From Colimorpha_A sp045591885 (GTDB lineage Bacteria; Bacillota; Clostridia; Oscillospirales; CAG-272), in NCBI GenBank assembly GCA_045591885.1, contig JAZNTT010000029.1:1-56650 (forward strand): a DNA stretch of 56,650 bases, written 5' to 3'. Each line of letters opens with the position of its first letter. The first letter of the stretch is position 1. Positions 37,734 to 45,678 of this stretch are shown here, in pieces. The notes beneath the pieces are model-generated. The model saw nothing but the letters and a program-made list of their open reading frames with translations. It ran no database searches and had not been told where the DNA came from. Both the position numbers and the translations under genes were made by a program.

Positions 37734-38927
37734 TCATTCCTCATCAATAAACGAATATATCTTCTCGACCTCGCTTGAATTTCCGTAATCTGTGCTCATA
37801 CAGTTTTCAGAGAGCATCATCATAAGCTCGCCGTCGAAGAGAAGCGCAGCAATGCCCTCTGCACAAGCGCGGTTTTCAAGCGGAACGATGATTCCGTCAA
37901 AGCCGTCCTTAAGCTGGCTTTGTGCAGTCGCAAAATCGGTAATGACAACCGGCTTGCCGAGGATCTGTGCCTCAAGCACCGCTACCGCCTTGCCCTCATA
38001 CAGGCTCGGCTGAGCGTATACGTCGCAGGCATTTATATAAGGGTACGGATTCGCCTTAGACCCAAGGAGAATGACCGTTTCCTCCATACCGTACTTTGCA
38101 ATATTTGCTCTTATCTTTTCTTCTTCCGTTCCGCCGCCAAGTATGTACCATCGGAAATCGGCGCCGAGCTTCTTCATCTCTGACGCTATTATCGGAACAG
38201 ACACAAAATTTTTCTGCTCGTGAAGCCGTCCGCATGATACGATAACGGGCTTGTCCGTCTTTATCTCGTCCTGGCTTTCAAGAGCCGACTTGCGGATAGC
38301 ATCGGGGGAATAAATATTGTCAATACGAACAAGCTTGTCTCCGAGTGTCGGGAACTTCGTCAAGAACGCCTTACTTACCGACTCGGATATTGACACGATT
38401 CCGTCGTACTTTTCCCACATTCTCGTCTCCGACTCGGTGTCAAAATCGAGGAAGGAGTAGTCCGTGTGTATCCACGCAAGCTTCTTTTTACCGACACACT
38501 TTTCGATTCCGAAATAGTGAGGGGTCAGAAAGCTTATAACGAGATCGTATTCGGTTTCTGAGATCTTCGGCATATATTTTTTCGTGTACTTATGACTGTA
38601 TTCGACCTCAACGCCGACGGGATTGTTCAAGCTGTTCTTTTTCGTAAAGGCTTTTGCGCGCATTTTGCCGACAAACCGTCCGAACGCAACCCCGAAGCAG
38701 CCCTTTTTGATGACCTCACCGATCGGCACGCCGAGGCAGGTGTACTCCTTGATCTCGGGGAGCAGATTCACGCCATCGGGTATAAGTCCGAAAAGCTCTC
38801 CGTCGTGCTTCATCAGAAACAGGTCGACCTGATATTCACTTTTATCAAAAGCGGAAAGAAGCCCAATAAGCGCTCTTTCCGCGCCGCCGATATACATCGC
38901 GTGCGAAAGAACCAATACCTTTTTCAT
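37734..38927 (-). CDS. Family 4 glycosyltransferase
   Basis: 397 residues. GT-B fold: LVLSHAMYIGGAERAL (glycine-rich N-terminal loop) and, in the C-terminal domain, IVSCGRLHEQKN, WYILGGGTEE, VILLGSKANPYPYI and the donor-binding PSLYEGKAVAVLEAQILGKPVV (E-x7-E type). Retaining transferase of nucleotide-sugar substrates. AAGGA stands seven bases before the ATG at 38927; it overlaps the upstream GT32-like gene by four bases. Confidence 0.94.
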   Translation of the reverse strand: MKKVLVLSHAMYIGGAERALIGLLSAFDKSEYQVDLFLMKHDGELFGLIPDGVNLLPEIKEYTCLGVPIGEVIKKGCFGVAFGRFVGKMRAKAFTKKNSLNNPVGVEVEYSHKYTKKYMPKISETEYDLVISFLTPHYFGIEKCVGKKKLAWIHTDYSFLDFDTESETRMWEKYDGIVSISESVSKAFLTKFPTLGDKLVRIDNIYSPDAIRKSALESQDEIKTDKPVIVSCGRLHEQKNFVSVPIIASEMKKLGADFRWYILGGGTEEEKIRANIAKYGMEETVILLGSKANPYPYINACDVYAQPSLYEGKAVAVLEAQILGKPVVITDFATAQSQLKDGFDGIIVPLENRACAEGIAALLFDGELMMMLSENCMSTDYGNSSEVEKIYSFIDEE

Positions 38928-39652
38928 TTCTTTTTCCTTTTCAGAAAGTCGAGGCAATGCTCGCCGAAGGTTCGGCGGAGCTTGCGCGTTATCTTAACGC
39001 GGAATCGGACCCATCCGTTTATCCAGCTCGACGAATAGTGATGTATCGAAATTGTCTTGTCAGTGATCGTTAAGATCCCCGTTGAGTAGAACATCGGACA
39101 CATGTATTCCGACGGCAAAATTCTTATATTGCCGGGCAAAAGCTGATCCTTGTTTTCCTTCTCGAAGCCGTATTTGTAGAGCGAACGGGTATTACGAACG
39201 GGACATGGCGTAAGGTCGAAGCTTCCGTCCTCTTTTACGAATGTTTGACCCTCGTAATCGTCCATCATCGTCTTTACTGCCGCATTTCCCTGCTCGGCAC
39301 CGAAGCCGAGACCCGACGCGACGGTTATTCCGTCCGACTCGATTGCGAAAAACGCCTCGTGTTCAAGCAGAAAATCTATATTCTTTATAATCTCAACGTC
39401 GGTATCGAGATAGATGCCGCCGTTTTCATATATAATTTTCAAGCGCGCGTAGTCGCTGACGAACGCCCACTTTTTCATTTCAAACGCCTGTCTTACATAA
39501 AGCGGACAAGACTCAATGTCAAAATTTGTCTCATTCCAGAGAATGATCTCATAGTCGGGGCAATATTTTTTCCAGCTTCGCAGGCACTTTTTACCGAGAT
39601 GCGGCAGCGGATTACCGCCAAACCATACGTAATGAATCTTCTTCGGTATCAT
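38924..39652 (-). CDS. GT32-like capsular polysaccharide glycosyltransferase, paralogue
   Basis: 242 residues: MIPKKIHYVWFGGNPLP, WAFVSDYARLKIIYENGGIYLDTDVE (DTD), GLGFGAEQGN and a DLTPCPVRNT motif shared with the protein at 30913-31683. Same PF04488-type fold. Overlaps both neighbours by four bases, so it is tightly coupled. Two paralogues in one operon suggest two similar sugar additions or redundancy. Confidence 0.92.
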   Translation of the reverse strand: MIPKKIHYVWFGGNPLPHLGKKCLRSWKKYCPDYEIILWNETNFDIESCPLYVRQAFEMKKWAFVSDYARLKIIYENGGIYLDTDVEIIKNIDFLLEHEAFFAIESDGITVASGLGFGAEQGNAAVKTMMDDYEGQTFVKEDGSFDLTPCPVRNTRSLYKYGFEKENKDQLLPGNIRILPSEYMCPMFYSTGILTITDKTISIHHYSSSWINGWVRFRVKITRKLRRTFGEHCLDFLKRKKK

Positions 39653-40722
39653 TTTATTACCTCGGTAGTTTTTCTGACGACCTCGTTTCGGTCAAAGTTC
39701 GCTTCAACGTGCGCCCGTCCTCGTTTGCCCATCTTTTCTCTTTCGTCTCTATTCATAAGGCAAACGCGCTTCATCGCTTCATAAAGCAACTCACCGTCGC
39801 GAACGGGGCAAACAAATCCGCTTTCACCCGAGACGACTGCCTCGCGGCAACCGTAAACGTCGGTCGTCACAAGCACGCGCCCGATCGCCGCGCCCTCGAG
39901 AAGCACGTTCGACATTCCCTCGTGATAAGACGGAAGAACAACCGCATCACACGATTTGTAAAGCGATGCCACGTCGGTTATGAAGCCGAGATAGTTAATA
40001 ACTCCCTTTTCGTGAAGCTCGTTTACTGTCTGCTCATAGGAATCCTCAAATATTCCCGCAACGTGTAATTCAAATTTGTCACCAAACTCGCTTTTCAGCT
40101 TCTTCGCGGCGTAAAACAGCTCGTCCACGCCCTTTTCCTTCATGATTCGACTGACGAACGCAAATTTTACAGTATCGCCCTCGGGCATAGGAGTGAGCGG
40201 AAAAGCATCAAGATCGACCCCTGCGCCGCTGAACACAACGGCTTGATCCCTTTTAATTATCTTCTTGCTTACGAAGTGGTCGCGGTTACCCTCGTTTTCA
40301 AAGAAAACGGCTTTCGCCTTTTTCGCCGCCCAACGGTACATGGTCGAAACGACGGTCTTAAGTCCCTTGCGGTAAAAGGCGCTTCCAAGTCCCTGAACGT
40401 GCAAATAATACGGCACGCCAAGCTTTCGGCAGGCGTAACCGCCGTAGATATTCGGCTTGATCGAGTAGGTTATCACCGCATCGGGATCGACCTCTTTGAT
40501 GATTTTCTTGTACTGCTTGTAAAGCTTCAGGTCGCTTATCGGATTGATCCCGCGTCTGTCAACGTCGGCATAAACTATATCGCAGCCGAGCTTTTTAAGC
40601 TCCTCTTCTCCGCCGTGAGGCACACATGCGGTTACGGATGCATTCTTCAGAAGCTCACGCAAAAGCGCTCCGCGGTAAATAACGAGCATTCCGCCGTTAT
40701 TAGATATTATAAGATAACGCAT
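39649..40722 (-). CDS. Family 4 glycosyltransferase, first gene of surface-glycan operon
   Basis: 357 residues. GT-B fold, with NNGGMLVIYRGALLREL near the start, VITYSIKPNIYG and YLHVQGLGSAF in the N-terminal domain, and FAFVSRIMKEKGVDEL, YLGFITD and VVLPSYHEGMSNVLLEGAAIGRV (donor site) in the second. This resembles undecaprenyl-linked N-acetylgalactosaminyl- or fucosaminyl-transferases of capsule loci. The start at 40722 (MRYLIISNNGG) has AAGGAG about 12 bases upstream, a long spacing; a frame to 40767 lacks a site. It is directly behind the operon promoter. Confidence 0.92.
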   Translation of the reverse strand: MRYLIISNNGGMLVIYRGALLRELLKNASVTACVPHGGEEELKKLGCDIVYADVDRRGINPISDLKLYKQYKKIIKEVDPDAVITYSIKPNIYGGYACRKLGVPYYLHVQGLGSAFYRKGLKTVVSTMYRWAAKKAKAVFFENEGNRDHFVSKKIIKRDQAVVFSGAGVDLDAFPLTPMPEGDTVKFAFVSRIMKEKGVDELFYAAKKLKSEFGDKFELHVAGIFEDSYEQTVNELHEKGVINYLGFITDVASLYKSCDAVVLPSYHEGMSNVLLEGAAIGRVLVTTDVYGCREAVVSGESGFVCPVRDGELLYEAMKRVCLMNRDEREKMGKRGRAHVEANFDRNEVVRKTTEVIK

Positions 40723-40771
40723 TATAGCTGAACACTCCTTTCTTACATCACACTTGTAGGCATACATTGTT

Positions 40772-40800
40772 ATTATATAATATAAAAACTATATTGTCAA
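40772..40800 (-). promoter_or_regulatory. Consensus sigma-A promoter of the surface-glycan operon
   Basis: On the minus strand TTGACA (40800-40795), a 17-bp spacer and TATAAT (40777-40772). It is 50 bp before the first gene. No other strong promoter is seen down to 29919. Confidence 0.88.
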
Positions 40801-40856
40801 GACGCGCTGCGCACACAATAATAATGTAACATTGTTTTGTAACTACACACCTCAGG

Positions 40857-40915
40857 GACCCCCAAGACTCCTTGCATTCGCTTTGGGGAACCTCTACCAA
40901 ATGCGAGTCTTGAGA
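40857..40915. repeat. CCCC-AA-GACTC...GGGGAACC dispersed repeat, copy A
   Basis: CAAGACTC (40869) pairs with GAGTCTTG (40905) and GCATT with AATGC, enclosing CGCTTTGGGGAACC. Related modules are at 45463 and 54577. It lies between the terminator of the four-gene operon and the glycan promoter; no gene is present. Confidence 0.7.
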
Positions 40916-40966
40916 CCATCTCTGTTCGTCCGATTTTTCTGATTCATTCTTTACTCTCTATCATTT

Positions 40967-40996
40967 AAAAAACCCACCTGCAAGTCAGGTGGGTTT
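40967..40996 (-). terminator. Intrinsic terminator of the HprK-like/PqqD operon
   Basis: AAACCCACCTG and CAGGTGGGTTT pair around CAAGT; a T-run follows on the minus strand. It starts just after the nucleotidyltransferase stop codon. Confidence 0.92.
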
Positions 40997-40998
40997 CA

Positions 40999-42162
40999 TC
41001 ACTGTTCATCTTTCTTTTGATTTGATTTTGCGATCATTTTTATTATCTTGACCGTCTTTCCGAGTCTGTTAAAGAGAATATCAAACGCCCTGTATATCCA
41101 TCCGAACGGGAGAAGCCACCATCTTGAAAAAAACGGATTATACTTCTTCATATACTCAACTCCCGGGAAAATCCTGCTAATAAGATAACCGAATTTACCC
41201 TTTTTGCGAATACCCTTCTCGACTCTGCCCTCACCGGATATATTGAACATATTAAGCATAAACGCCTGCAGAAGCGTCCGCATCTCGTCCGAAAGCTTAC
41301 AGATATCAAAGCTCTCGACCTCGTCGAATATCTCGCGCACAAGCTCTCGGCAATCGCAGTCGAATTTCCAAACGTCAAGCTTGCTTAACTCGTTTTCTAT
41401 ATATGCAAAATCAAGATTCGGCTTCTTATTCAGATATACGAACACGTCAATAAGATGACGCGCACCAATGCTCTCGCTGAAAGCAAAATGCTTGTATGCA
41501 TGCAAAACGATATATATATAGAAATCCTCATCCGTAAAGTGATAGCCGAAATTACTATCGTCATTCTTTACAAGGCGATCCTTCACGTCACTATAATAGC
41601 TTCTGAACACGGGCCTTTTTTCTCCGTAAAGCTCAACGTGCATCTCGTAATTGAATATAGGCTTTTTTTGATATACGTCGTGAAATCCTTCGTTATAATG
41701 CTCTATTGAATATCCCCGAGACACGAAATAATCTCTTACATACTCTCGATACGCACCGTCAAAAAAAATATCGTTATCCGACATCTGACGGAGTCCAAGC
41801 TTCGGATACATATCCTTCAAAATTGCACCCTTGAGCGGCATATACCATATACCTTTTTCTTCGAGATGTGCCAAAATGACCTCGCGCTCAGTGTCGAGCA
41901 GAATATTCTTGCGGACAGACATCGCACGCGCCTGAGCGAAAGCGTCAAGAACGGGCGCATTTTCATCCGTTTTTTCAATACCCAGCTTGTCGATTCCCTC
42001 GCTGACGAGCGAGGCAAGACCGTTATACGCGCTTATCTTGTATATCCCCGCGAGCGACACAGTGCTTGTATCGACCTTTTCACCGCCGCGCCCCGTAAGT
42101 GCGCAGACGCAAAGCCTAAGCATATCGCAGGCAGCGTTTATTCTTTTATTTTCCTTATCCAT
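40999..42162 (-). CDS. Nucleotidyltransferase family protein (PF14907-type)
   Basis: 387 residues. The core motif spans about 107-133: WYMPLKGAILKDMYP, then LRQMSDNDIFF, with the metal-binding pair D129 and D131. A later LHAYKHFAFS segment is also typical of the NTP_transf_5 group. The first 100 residues are helical; the C-terminus is basic and aromatic (FFSRWWLLPFGWIYRAFDILF), suggesting membrane contact. Relatives of this family occur as tailoring genes in some lasso-peptide clusters. It overlaps the peptidase gene by 25 bp and is last in the four-gene operon. The substrate is unknown; unlike the degenerate protein at 17825, its catalytic residues are intact. Confidence 0.88.
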   Translation of the reverse strand: MDKENKRINAACDMLRLCVCALTGRGGEKVDTSTVSLAGIYKISAYNGLASLVSEGIDKLGIEKTDENAPVLDAFAQARAMSVRKNILLDTEREVILAHLEEKGIWYMPLKGAILKDMYPKLGLRQMSDNDIFFDGAYREYVRDYFVSRGYSIEHYNEGFHDVYQKKPIFNYEMHVELYGEKRPVFRSYYSDVKDRLVKNDDSNFGYHFTDEDFYIYIVLHAYKHFAFSESIGARHLIDVFVYLNKKPNLDFAYIENELSKLDVWKFDCDCRELVREIFDEVESFDICKLSDEMRTLLQAFMLNMFNISGEGRVEKGIRKKGKFGYLISRIFPGVEYMKKYNPFFSRWWLLPFGWIYRAFDILFNRLGKTVKIIKMIAKSNQKKDEQ

Positions 42163-42602
42163 CTTTTGATCTTCCGTCCCGCTCTTATAATAAAGTGCCT
42201 CAGGTGATAGGTCGTATTCCAGAGAACACTGTAAAAACGATATGCCCTGTTCCTATTAGCATCGATCATCTTACCTTTTCTGTAAATATGCGTCACAACG
42301 CCTATCATTCTTCCGTTTTCAACACGCTCAAGAAAATACGTGTTGTCACCGCGCATAAGGCAATAGCCGTCCATCACCTTGACACATCTGTGCAAAACGT
42401 GTGTCCCATCAGGGCGTATATAAAGCACGATATCGTATTTCTTGACACCGTCCTTTATCGGTGACAGCATAACGTGCGTCCGACGTTCAAACAGCAGCGG
42501 CTGCATCGAGCAACCCACGGTAAAAAACGTCACACTTCTGCCGTTTTCAAGCTCCTCTTTCAGCGTCGTATGCTTCGTTTCGGGGGTGAAATTTTCTGTC
42601 AT
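42138..42602 (-). CDS. S24/S26-family peptidase (signal-peptidase-like)
   Basis: 154 residues. The nucleophile serine is S32 in VGCSMQPLL. The second catalytic position is a histidine, H71 in HVLHRCV, as in SipW/ER-type signal peptidases rather than the Lys of the P-type. LMRGDN closes the conserved core. There is no N-terminal membrane helix; a basic C-terminal segment (RHFIIRAGRKIKRWIRKIKE) may bind the membrane. Its ATG overlaps the PqqD-like stop by four bases. In this operon it would be the candidate protease that trims a peptide recognised by the PqqD-like protein (inference). Confidence 0.87.
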   Translation of the reverse strand: MTENFTPETKHTTLKEELENGRSVTFFTVGCSMQPLLFERRTHVMLSPIKDGVKKYDIVLYIRPDGTHVLHRCVKVMDGYCLMRGDNTYFLERVENGRMIGVVTHIYRKGKMIDANRNRAYRFYSVLWNTTYHLRHFIIRAGRKIKRWIRKIKE

Positions 42603-42865
42603 ATATCAAGCACACCCGCATCCTTGAGTTGAGAAATAAATGACGTAGCAGCAGTGGCGGCAGTTGCTTCGTCAATTCCGTATTCTGCAATAAGCGCGGA
42701 AATCACGTTATTTTCGTCAGTTTCCTTTTCGAGCCGGCGAAAAATGAACGCACCCGTATCGTTCAAACGTATCATTCCGCGAAATTTTGTCGTCATCTTT
42801 CCGATAGCGACAACTACGTTCTCTCCGCCAACCGAGTGTAAAACAAATCCATCCTTGATTTTCAT
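42599..42865 (-). CDS. PqqD-family protein (RiPP recognition element)
   Basis: 88 residues, winged-helix PqqD fold: three N-terminal strands (GFVLHSVGGENVVVA), the MIRLNDTGAFIFRRLE helix and the C-terminal helices ISALIAEYGIDEATA and SFISQLKDAGVLDI. Stand-alone PqqD proteins bind leader peptides and present them to modifying enzymes in PQQ, lasso and sactipeptide pathways. No precursor peptide, radical SAM enzyme or cyclase is adjacent. It lies one base after the HprK-like gene and overlaps the peptidase gene. Confidence 0.92.
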   Translation of the reverse strand: MKIKDGFVLHSVGGENVVVAIGKMTTKFRGMIRLNDTGAFIFRRLEKETDENNVISALIAEYGIDEATAATAATSFISQLKDAGVLDI

Positions 42866-42866
42866 A

Positions 42867-43571
42867 TCAGTTCCCCTTCATTCCGTTATACGCGACGCGT
42901 GCAGCGTCGTCGTCCATATTGCAGTAAAGGTTATATATCGGTACGTTTTTGATTATCTTGTCCATCATCGCCATAAAGGCGGCAAGATCTGCCCCGTTTT
43001 GCGGCAACAGCACTTGATGGAATATCTGTCCGACGGCATCATGCGAGGTCGCAGGCGCGATCTCATTTTTTTCGCCTCTGCGAAGTATACACATTCCGCG
43101 AACAGGAGCACTCATATTGCAGCCGAGAAGCTCCTTGCCGCGCCACGGCGTACCGTGAGCTGTCAAAACTCCGTCTTTATAAGTAAAATAGGGCTTGTCA
43201 CCGTTAAGAACAACAGCGCGGTCGCCAAACACCTTTTGCCATAAGCTAATATGTGTCGACTTTCCAACACCGCTCTTTGCCATAAAGACGAATGCCTCGC
43301 CGTCTACAGTGACTACCGCCGAATGTATTAGCATAACACCGTACTTCACGAGTGCTCGCGTCGCGGCGCGGTGAATACAGGTTCCCTCGCATATAGCGAG
43401 CGGAAACTCTCCGTTAGTCAGCTTGTTTTCCGCCTCGATCTCCTCGTCGGTAGCCGAGACAGTAATAATCGGCGTCTCATCCGTCAGATATTCGTCACAT
43501 ATTGCGCGAATATGCCCGTATTTGTGTATAACGCGGACGGGAACACCCGCCAAAGATACGCAAAGCTCCAT
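42867..43571 (-). CDS. HPr-kinase-like P-loop protein
   Basis: 234 residues. Walker A is AKSGVGKST (about 98-106), preceded by a short strand domain and a histidine (H83, LIHSAVV). Downstream are LNGDKP and HGTPWRGKE, features of the HPr kinase/PEP carboxykinase-like fold. It lacks the N-terminal DRTGG-type domain of true HprK and is shorter, so HPr is an unlikely substrate. Similar kinases accompany lasso-peptide clusters, where they phosphorylate the precursor C-terminus (established for paeninodin-type systems). It is first in the operon, behind a promoter at 43601-43629. Confidence 0.86.
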   Translation of the reverse strand: MELCVSLAGVPVRVIHKYGHIRAICDEYLTDETPIITVSATDEEIEAENKLTNGEFPLAICEGTCIHRAATRALVKYGVMLIHSAVVTVDGEAFVFMAKSGVGKSTHISLWQKVFGDRAVVLNGDKPYFTYKDGVLTAHGTPWRGKELLGCNMSAPVRGMCILRRGEKNEIAPATSHDAVGQIFHQVLLPQNGADLAAFMAMMDKIIKNVPIYNLYCNMDDDAARVAYNGMKGN

Positions 43572-43600
43572 AATACCACCATTTTTTCATAGTTATACTT

Positions 43601-43629
43601 ATTATAACACAGCCGAATAAAATAAACAA
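43601..43629 (-). promoter_or_regulatory. Promoter of the HprK-like/PqqD operon
   Basis: On the minus strand TTGTTT (43629-43624), a 17-bp spacer and TATAAT (43606-43601). Perfect -10 and weak -35, 30 bp before the first start codon. Confidence 0.6.
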
Positions 43630-43652
43630 TAGCGAATTAAAAAATAAAGCAA

Positions 43653-43682
43653 AAAGCAAGAACGATCACTCGTTCTTGCTTT
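43653..43682 (-). terminator. Intrinsic terminator of the M23 peptidase gene
   Basis: AAAGCAAGAACGA and TCGTTCTTGCTTT pair around TCAC, with a T-run on the minus strand, seven bases after the stop. Confidence 0.9.
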
Positions 43683-43688
43683 ATAACC

Positions 43689-45152
43689 TTAATTTTCCCA
43701 GGGCTTAGCGGAGGGGAGATAGTTTCTCGGATTAACGGGCTTGCCGTTGATCCGCACCTCAAAATGAACGTGAGGGCCGGTAACACGTCCCGTTGTACCC
43801 ATCGTTCCTATCATCTGTCCCTTGTAAACCTTATCGCCAACCTTGACGTCGATTCTGTCCATGTGTGCGTATCTGGTCTCAACGCCGTTTTCATGAGCGA
43901 TCTTAACAATTAGTCCGTATGTTCCGCTATACGAAGCGAAGGTTACGACTCCGCCGTCCGCAGCGTAAAGCGAAGTACCTCGTGCCGCCGCGATGTCGAT
44001 CGCCTTGTGGTATGCTCCCGCATCGTCAAGTCCTTCACGGTTAACACCGAATCCGGAGGTTATAACGAATCTGTCAAGAACAGGCCACATGAACGAGCCG
44101 GTCGGAGCAGTCGAAGGATAATTCTTAGTACCTACGATCATGATACGAGCAGTCGGTTCGGAAATTACGTTTGAGGAAACGAGAGTCTTCGAAACCTCAA
44201 CACCGTCTATATAAGCTATTTCGTATACGTTTTCGGCAATTCCGTTTTCGCCCGCGACAGTCACCTTGCTCTGTCCGATGTAAAGCTCGTCGGTCTCTAC
44301 GGTAATTGTATCGAAAGGAACGATCTCGGAATAAGTTTCTATAACGCAAGTCTTGAATTCAATTGAAGAATTAAGCTCACCGAGATTGAACGAGAAATCG
44401 AACTTGGGAAGCTCGGTCGCCGCCTCATTCTTAAGCATACCGAACGCAAAATTTTTATCTGCGTAGAGCAGATTAAGCGCTCCGTCCGCAGTCACTCTGT
44501 TCGAAGCGTCGCCGTCATCGGTCTCATCATGGTCGCTTACGTTAAGAATGGAACGGCAAAGCGTTTCGGGCTTCGTCACTCTGTCAGATCGGCAGATCTT
44601 CGACGTGATTGCAAAATCCGTCGTAAGCTCAACGAAATCAGCAACGTCGTCCTTTTCAAGAACGCTGTCTATAATGTGTTCTCTGAAATGCTCAACAACC
44701 TGCTCTGCTTCGGAATATGTAGCGCAGAAGCCGATCTCAATACCCTTCATTGATATGCAATATGCACGGACGTAATCGGTTAAACATTCCTTGTAAAGGA
44801 TCTCCGCACACTCGCTCGCATTCACTTTCTTAGCGCTCGAAAGCATAAAGGAGCAGGTTATTTTCATGTCGGTTCTGTCGGATATACCGTTTTCAACGTG
44901 AAGCTTTTCAAGAAGCGCAAGAGCGCGGTTGAACTCGCTTCGGCTTCCGACCTTGCAAACCGCCTCACCGTCGACGTAAACAACGCCCGACGTACCCGCG
45001 GAAACTATAGCGGCACTTGAACCGAGAAGAATTGCGATAGCAGACACCGCCGCAATGATCCTGCCGTTGCGCGTTTTTATCGCATTTCCAAGAAACGTAC
45101 AGACGCCGCTCAGCTTTTTATTCAGCTTTTTGAGTATGGCGCGAAGGTCCAT
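43689..45152 (-). CDS. M23-family peptidoglycan endopeptidase with G5 domain
   Basis: 487 residues. An N-terminal cytoplasmic stretch and a single transmembrane helix (about 25-47) lead to an extracellular part of about 230 residues, a G5 domain (about 285-360, DTITVETDELYIGQS to EPTARIMIVGT) and a C-terminal M23 domain with zinc ligands in HKAIDIA and HVHFEV. Cleaves peptidoglycan cross-bridges; the architecture resembles spore or vegetative cell-wall hydrolases of Clostridia. The start at 45152 begins MDLRAILKKLN; GGAG lies 11 bases upstream. It is a single-gene unit. Confidence 0.93.
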   Translation of the reverse strand: MDLRAILKKLNKKLSGVCTFLGNAIKTRNGRIIAAVSAIAILLGSSAAIVSAGTSGVVYVDGEAVCKVGSRSEFNRALALLEKLHVENGISDRTDMKITCSFMLSSAKKVNASECAEILYKECLTDYVRAYCISMKGIEIGFCATYSEAEQVVEHFREHIIDSVLEKDDVADFVELTTDFAITSKICRSDRVTKPETLCRSILNVSDHDETDDGDASNRVTADGALNLLYADKNFAFGMLKNEAATELPKFDFSFNLGELNSSIEFKTCVIETYSEIVPFDTITVETDELYIGQSKVTVAGENGIAENVYEIAYIDGVEVSKTLVSSNVISEPTARIMIVGTKNYPSTAPTGSFMWPVLDRFVITSGFGVNREGLDDAGAYHKAIDIAAARGTSLYAADGGVVTFASYSGTYGLIVKIAHENGVETRYAHMDRIDVKVGDKVYKGQMIGTMGTTGRVTGPHVHFEVRINGKPVNPRNYLPSAKPWEN

Positions 45153-45650
45153 TTCGGTGGTTCTCCTTTCGTAAAAATCATTTTCGCCAATTAACCCAAA
45201 TACTATCTTACCACAAAAAATACAAGAAATCAAGGTTTTTTGTGATTTTTGCTGATATGTCAGTATTTTACAGCCGATTTTAGCCGTTTTTATGCGTTAT
45301 ATTGAAGGATTTTCTCCGTTTTTGAACCTAAAATGAATTTTTCCCGTCAGCATGGATTGCTTCACATTTATATAATATGCGGCTTTTTAGAGCGCGTCAC
45401 CGACGGGCTTTTGCCGCCTGCATAAATACTTGCCGCGTTATTTGTAGGGCGGGGGCTTGCTCGGAACCCCCAAAACTCGCGTTCGCTCGTTTCGGGGAAC
45501 CCCACGTGCTCCCGCCTCCCGCAGGTCGAATGACCTGCGGAAAGATACAACATTGTTTTAAAACGGCGGGAGTAAACCCCCGCCCTACGGCGTGCCACAG
45601 ATTTACCATCGCACAAACACAATGGAAGGCAAAACAAGATCCCTCAAACC
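45153..45650. other. 498-bp intergenic region rich in GC palindromes
   Basis: An AT-rich part (45160-45380) carries no recognised gene. It is followed by repeats: GTAGGGCGGGGGCTTGCTC (45444), CCCCCAAAACTC...GGGGAACCCC (45467), the perfect hairpin CCGCAGGTC-GAAT-GACCTGCGG (45520-45541) and CGGCGGGAGTAAACCCCCGC (45564). No conserved reading frame. Confidence 0.6.
45444..45587. repeat. Composite dispersed palindromic repeat block
   Basis: Two inverted GCGGG-type elements (45444-45465 and 45564-45587) flank a CCCCAAAACTC module and a nine-base CCGCAGGTC hairpin. The same modules recur singly at 5796, 40857, 50868, 54577 and 54808. Confidence 0.75.
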
Positions 45651-45678
45651 AAAAACGGCGGACACTTCCGCCGTTTTT
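45651..45678 (-). terminator. Intrinsic terminator of the rsmI operon
   Basis: AAAAACGGCGGA and TCCGCCGTTTTT pair around CACT, overlapping the rsmI stop; T-run on the minus strand. Confidence 0.9.

Noticed and set aside
40999..43571. Complete lasso-peptide cluster
   Set aside because: Although kinase, PqqD and nucleotidyltransferase types recur in such clusters, there is no asparagine-synthetase-like cyclase, B2 protease or precursor peptide within reach.
45444..45587. CRISPR-like repeats
   Set aside because: Repeats are palindromic modules of different types with irregular spacing and no unique spacers; no cas genes are present.
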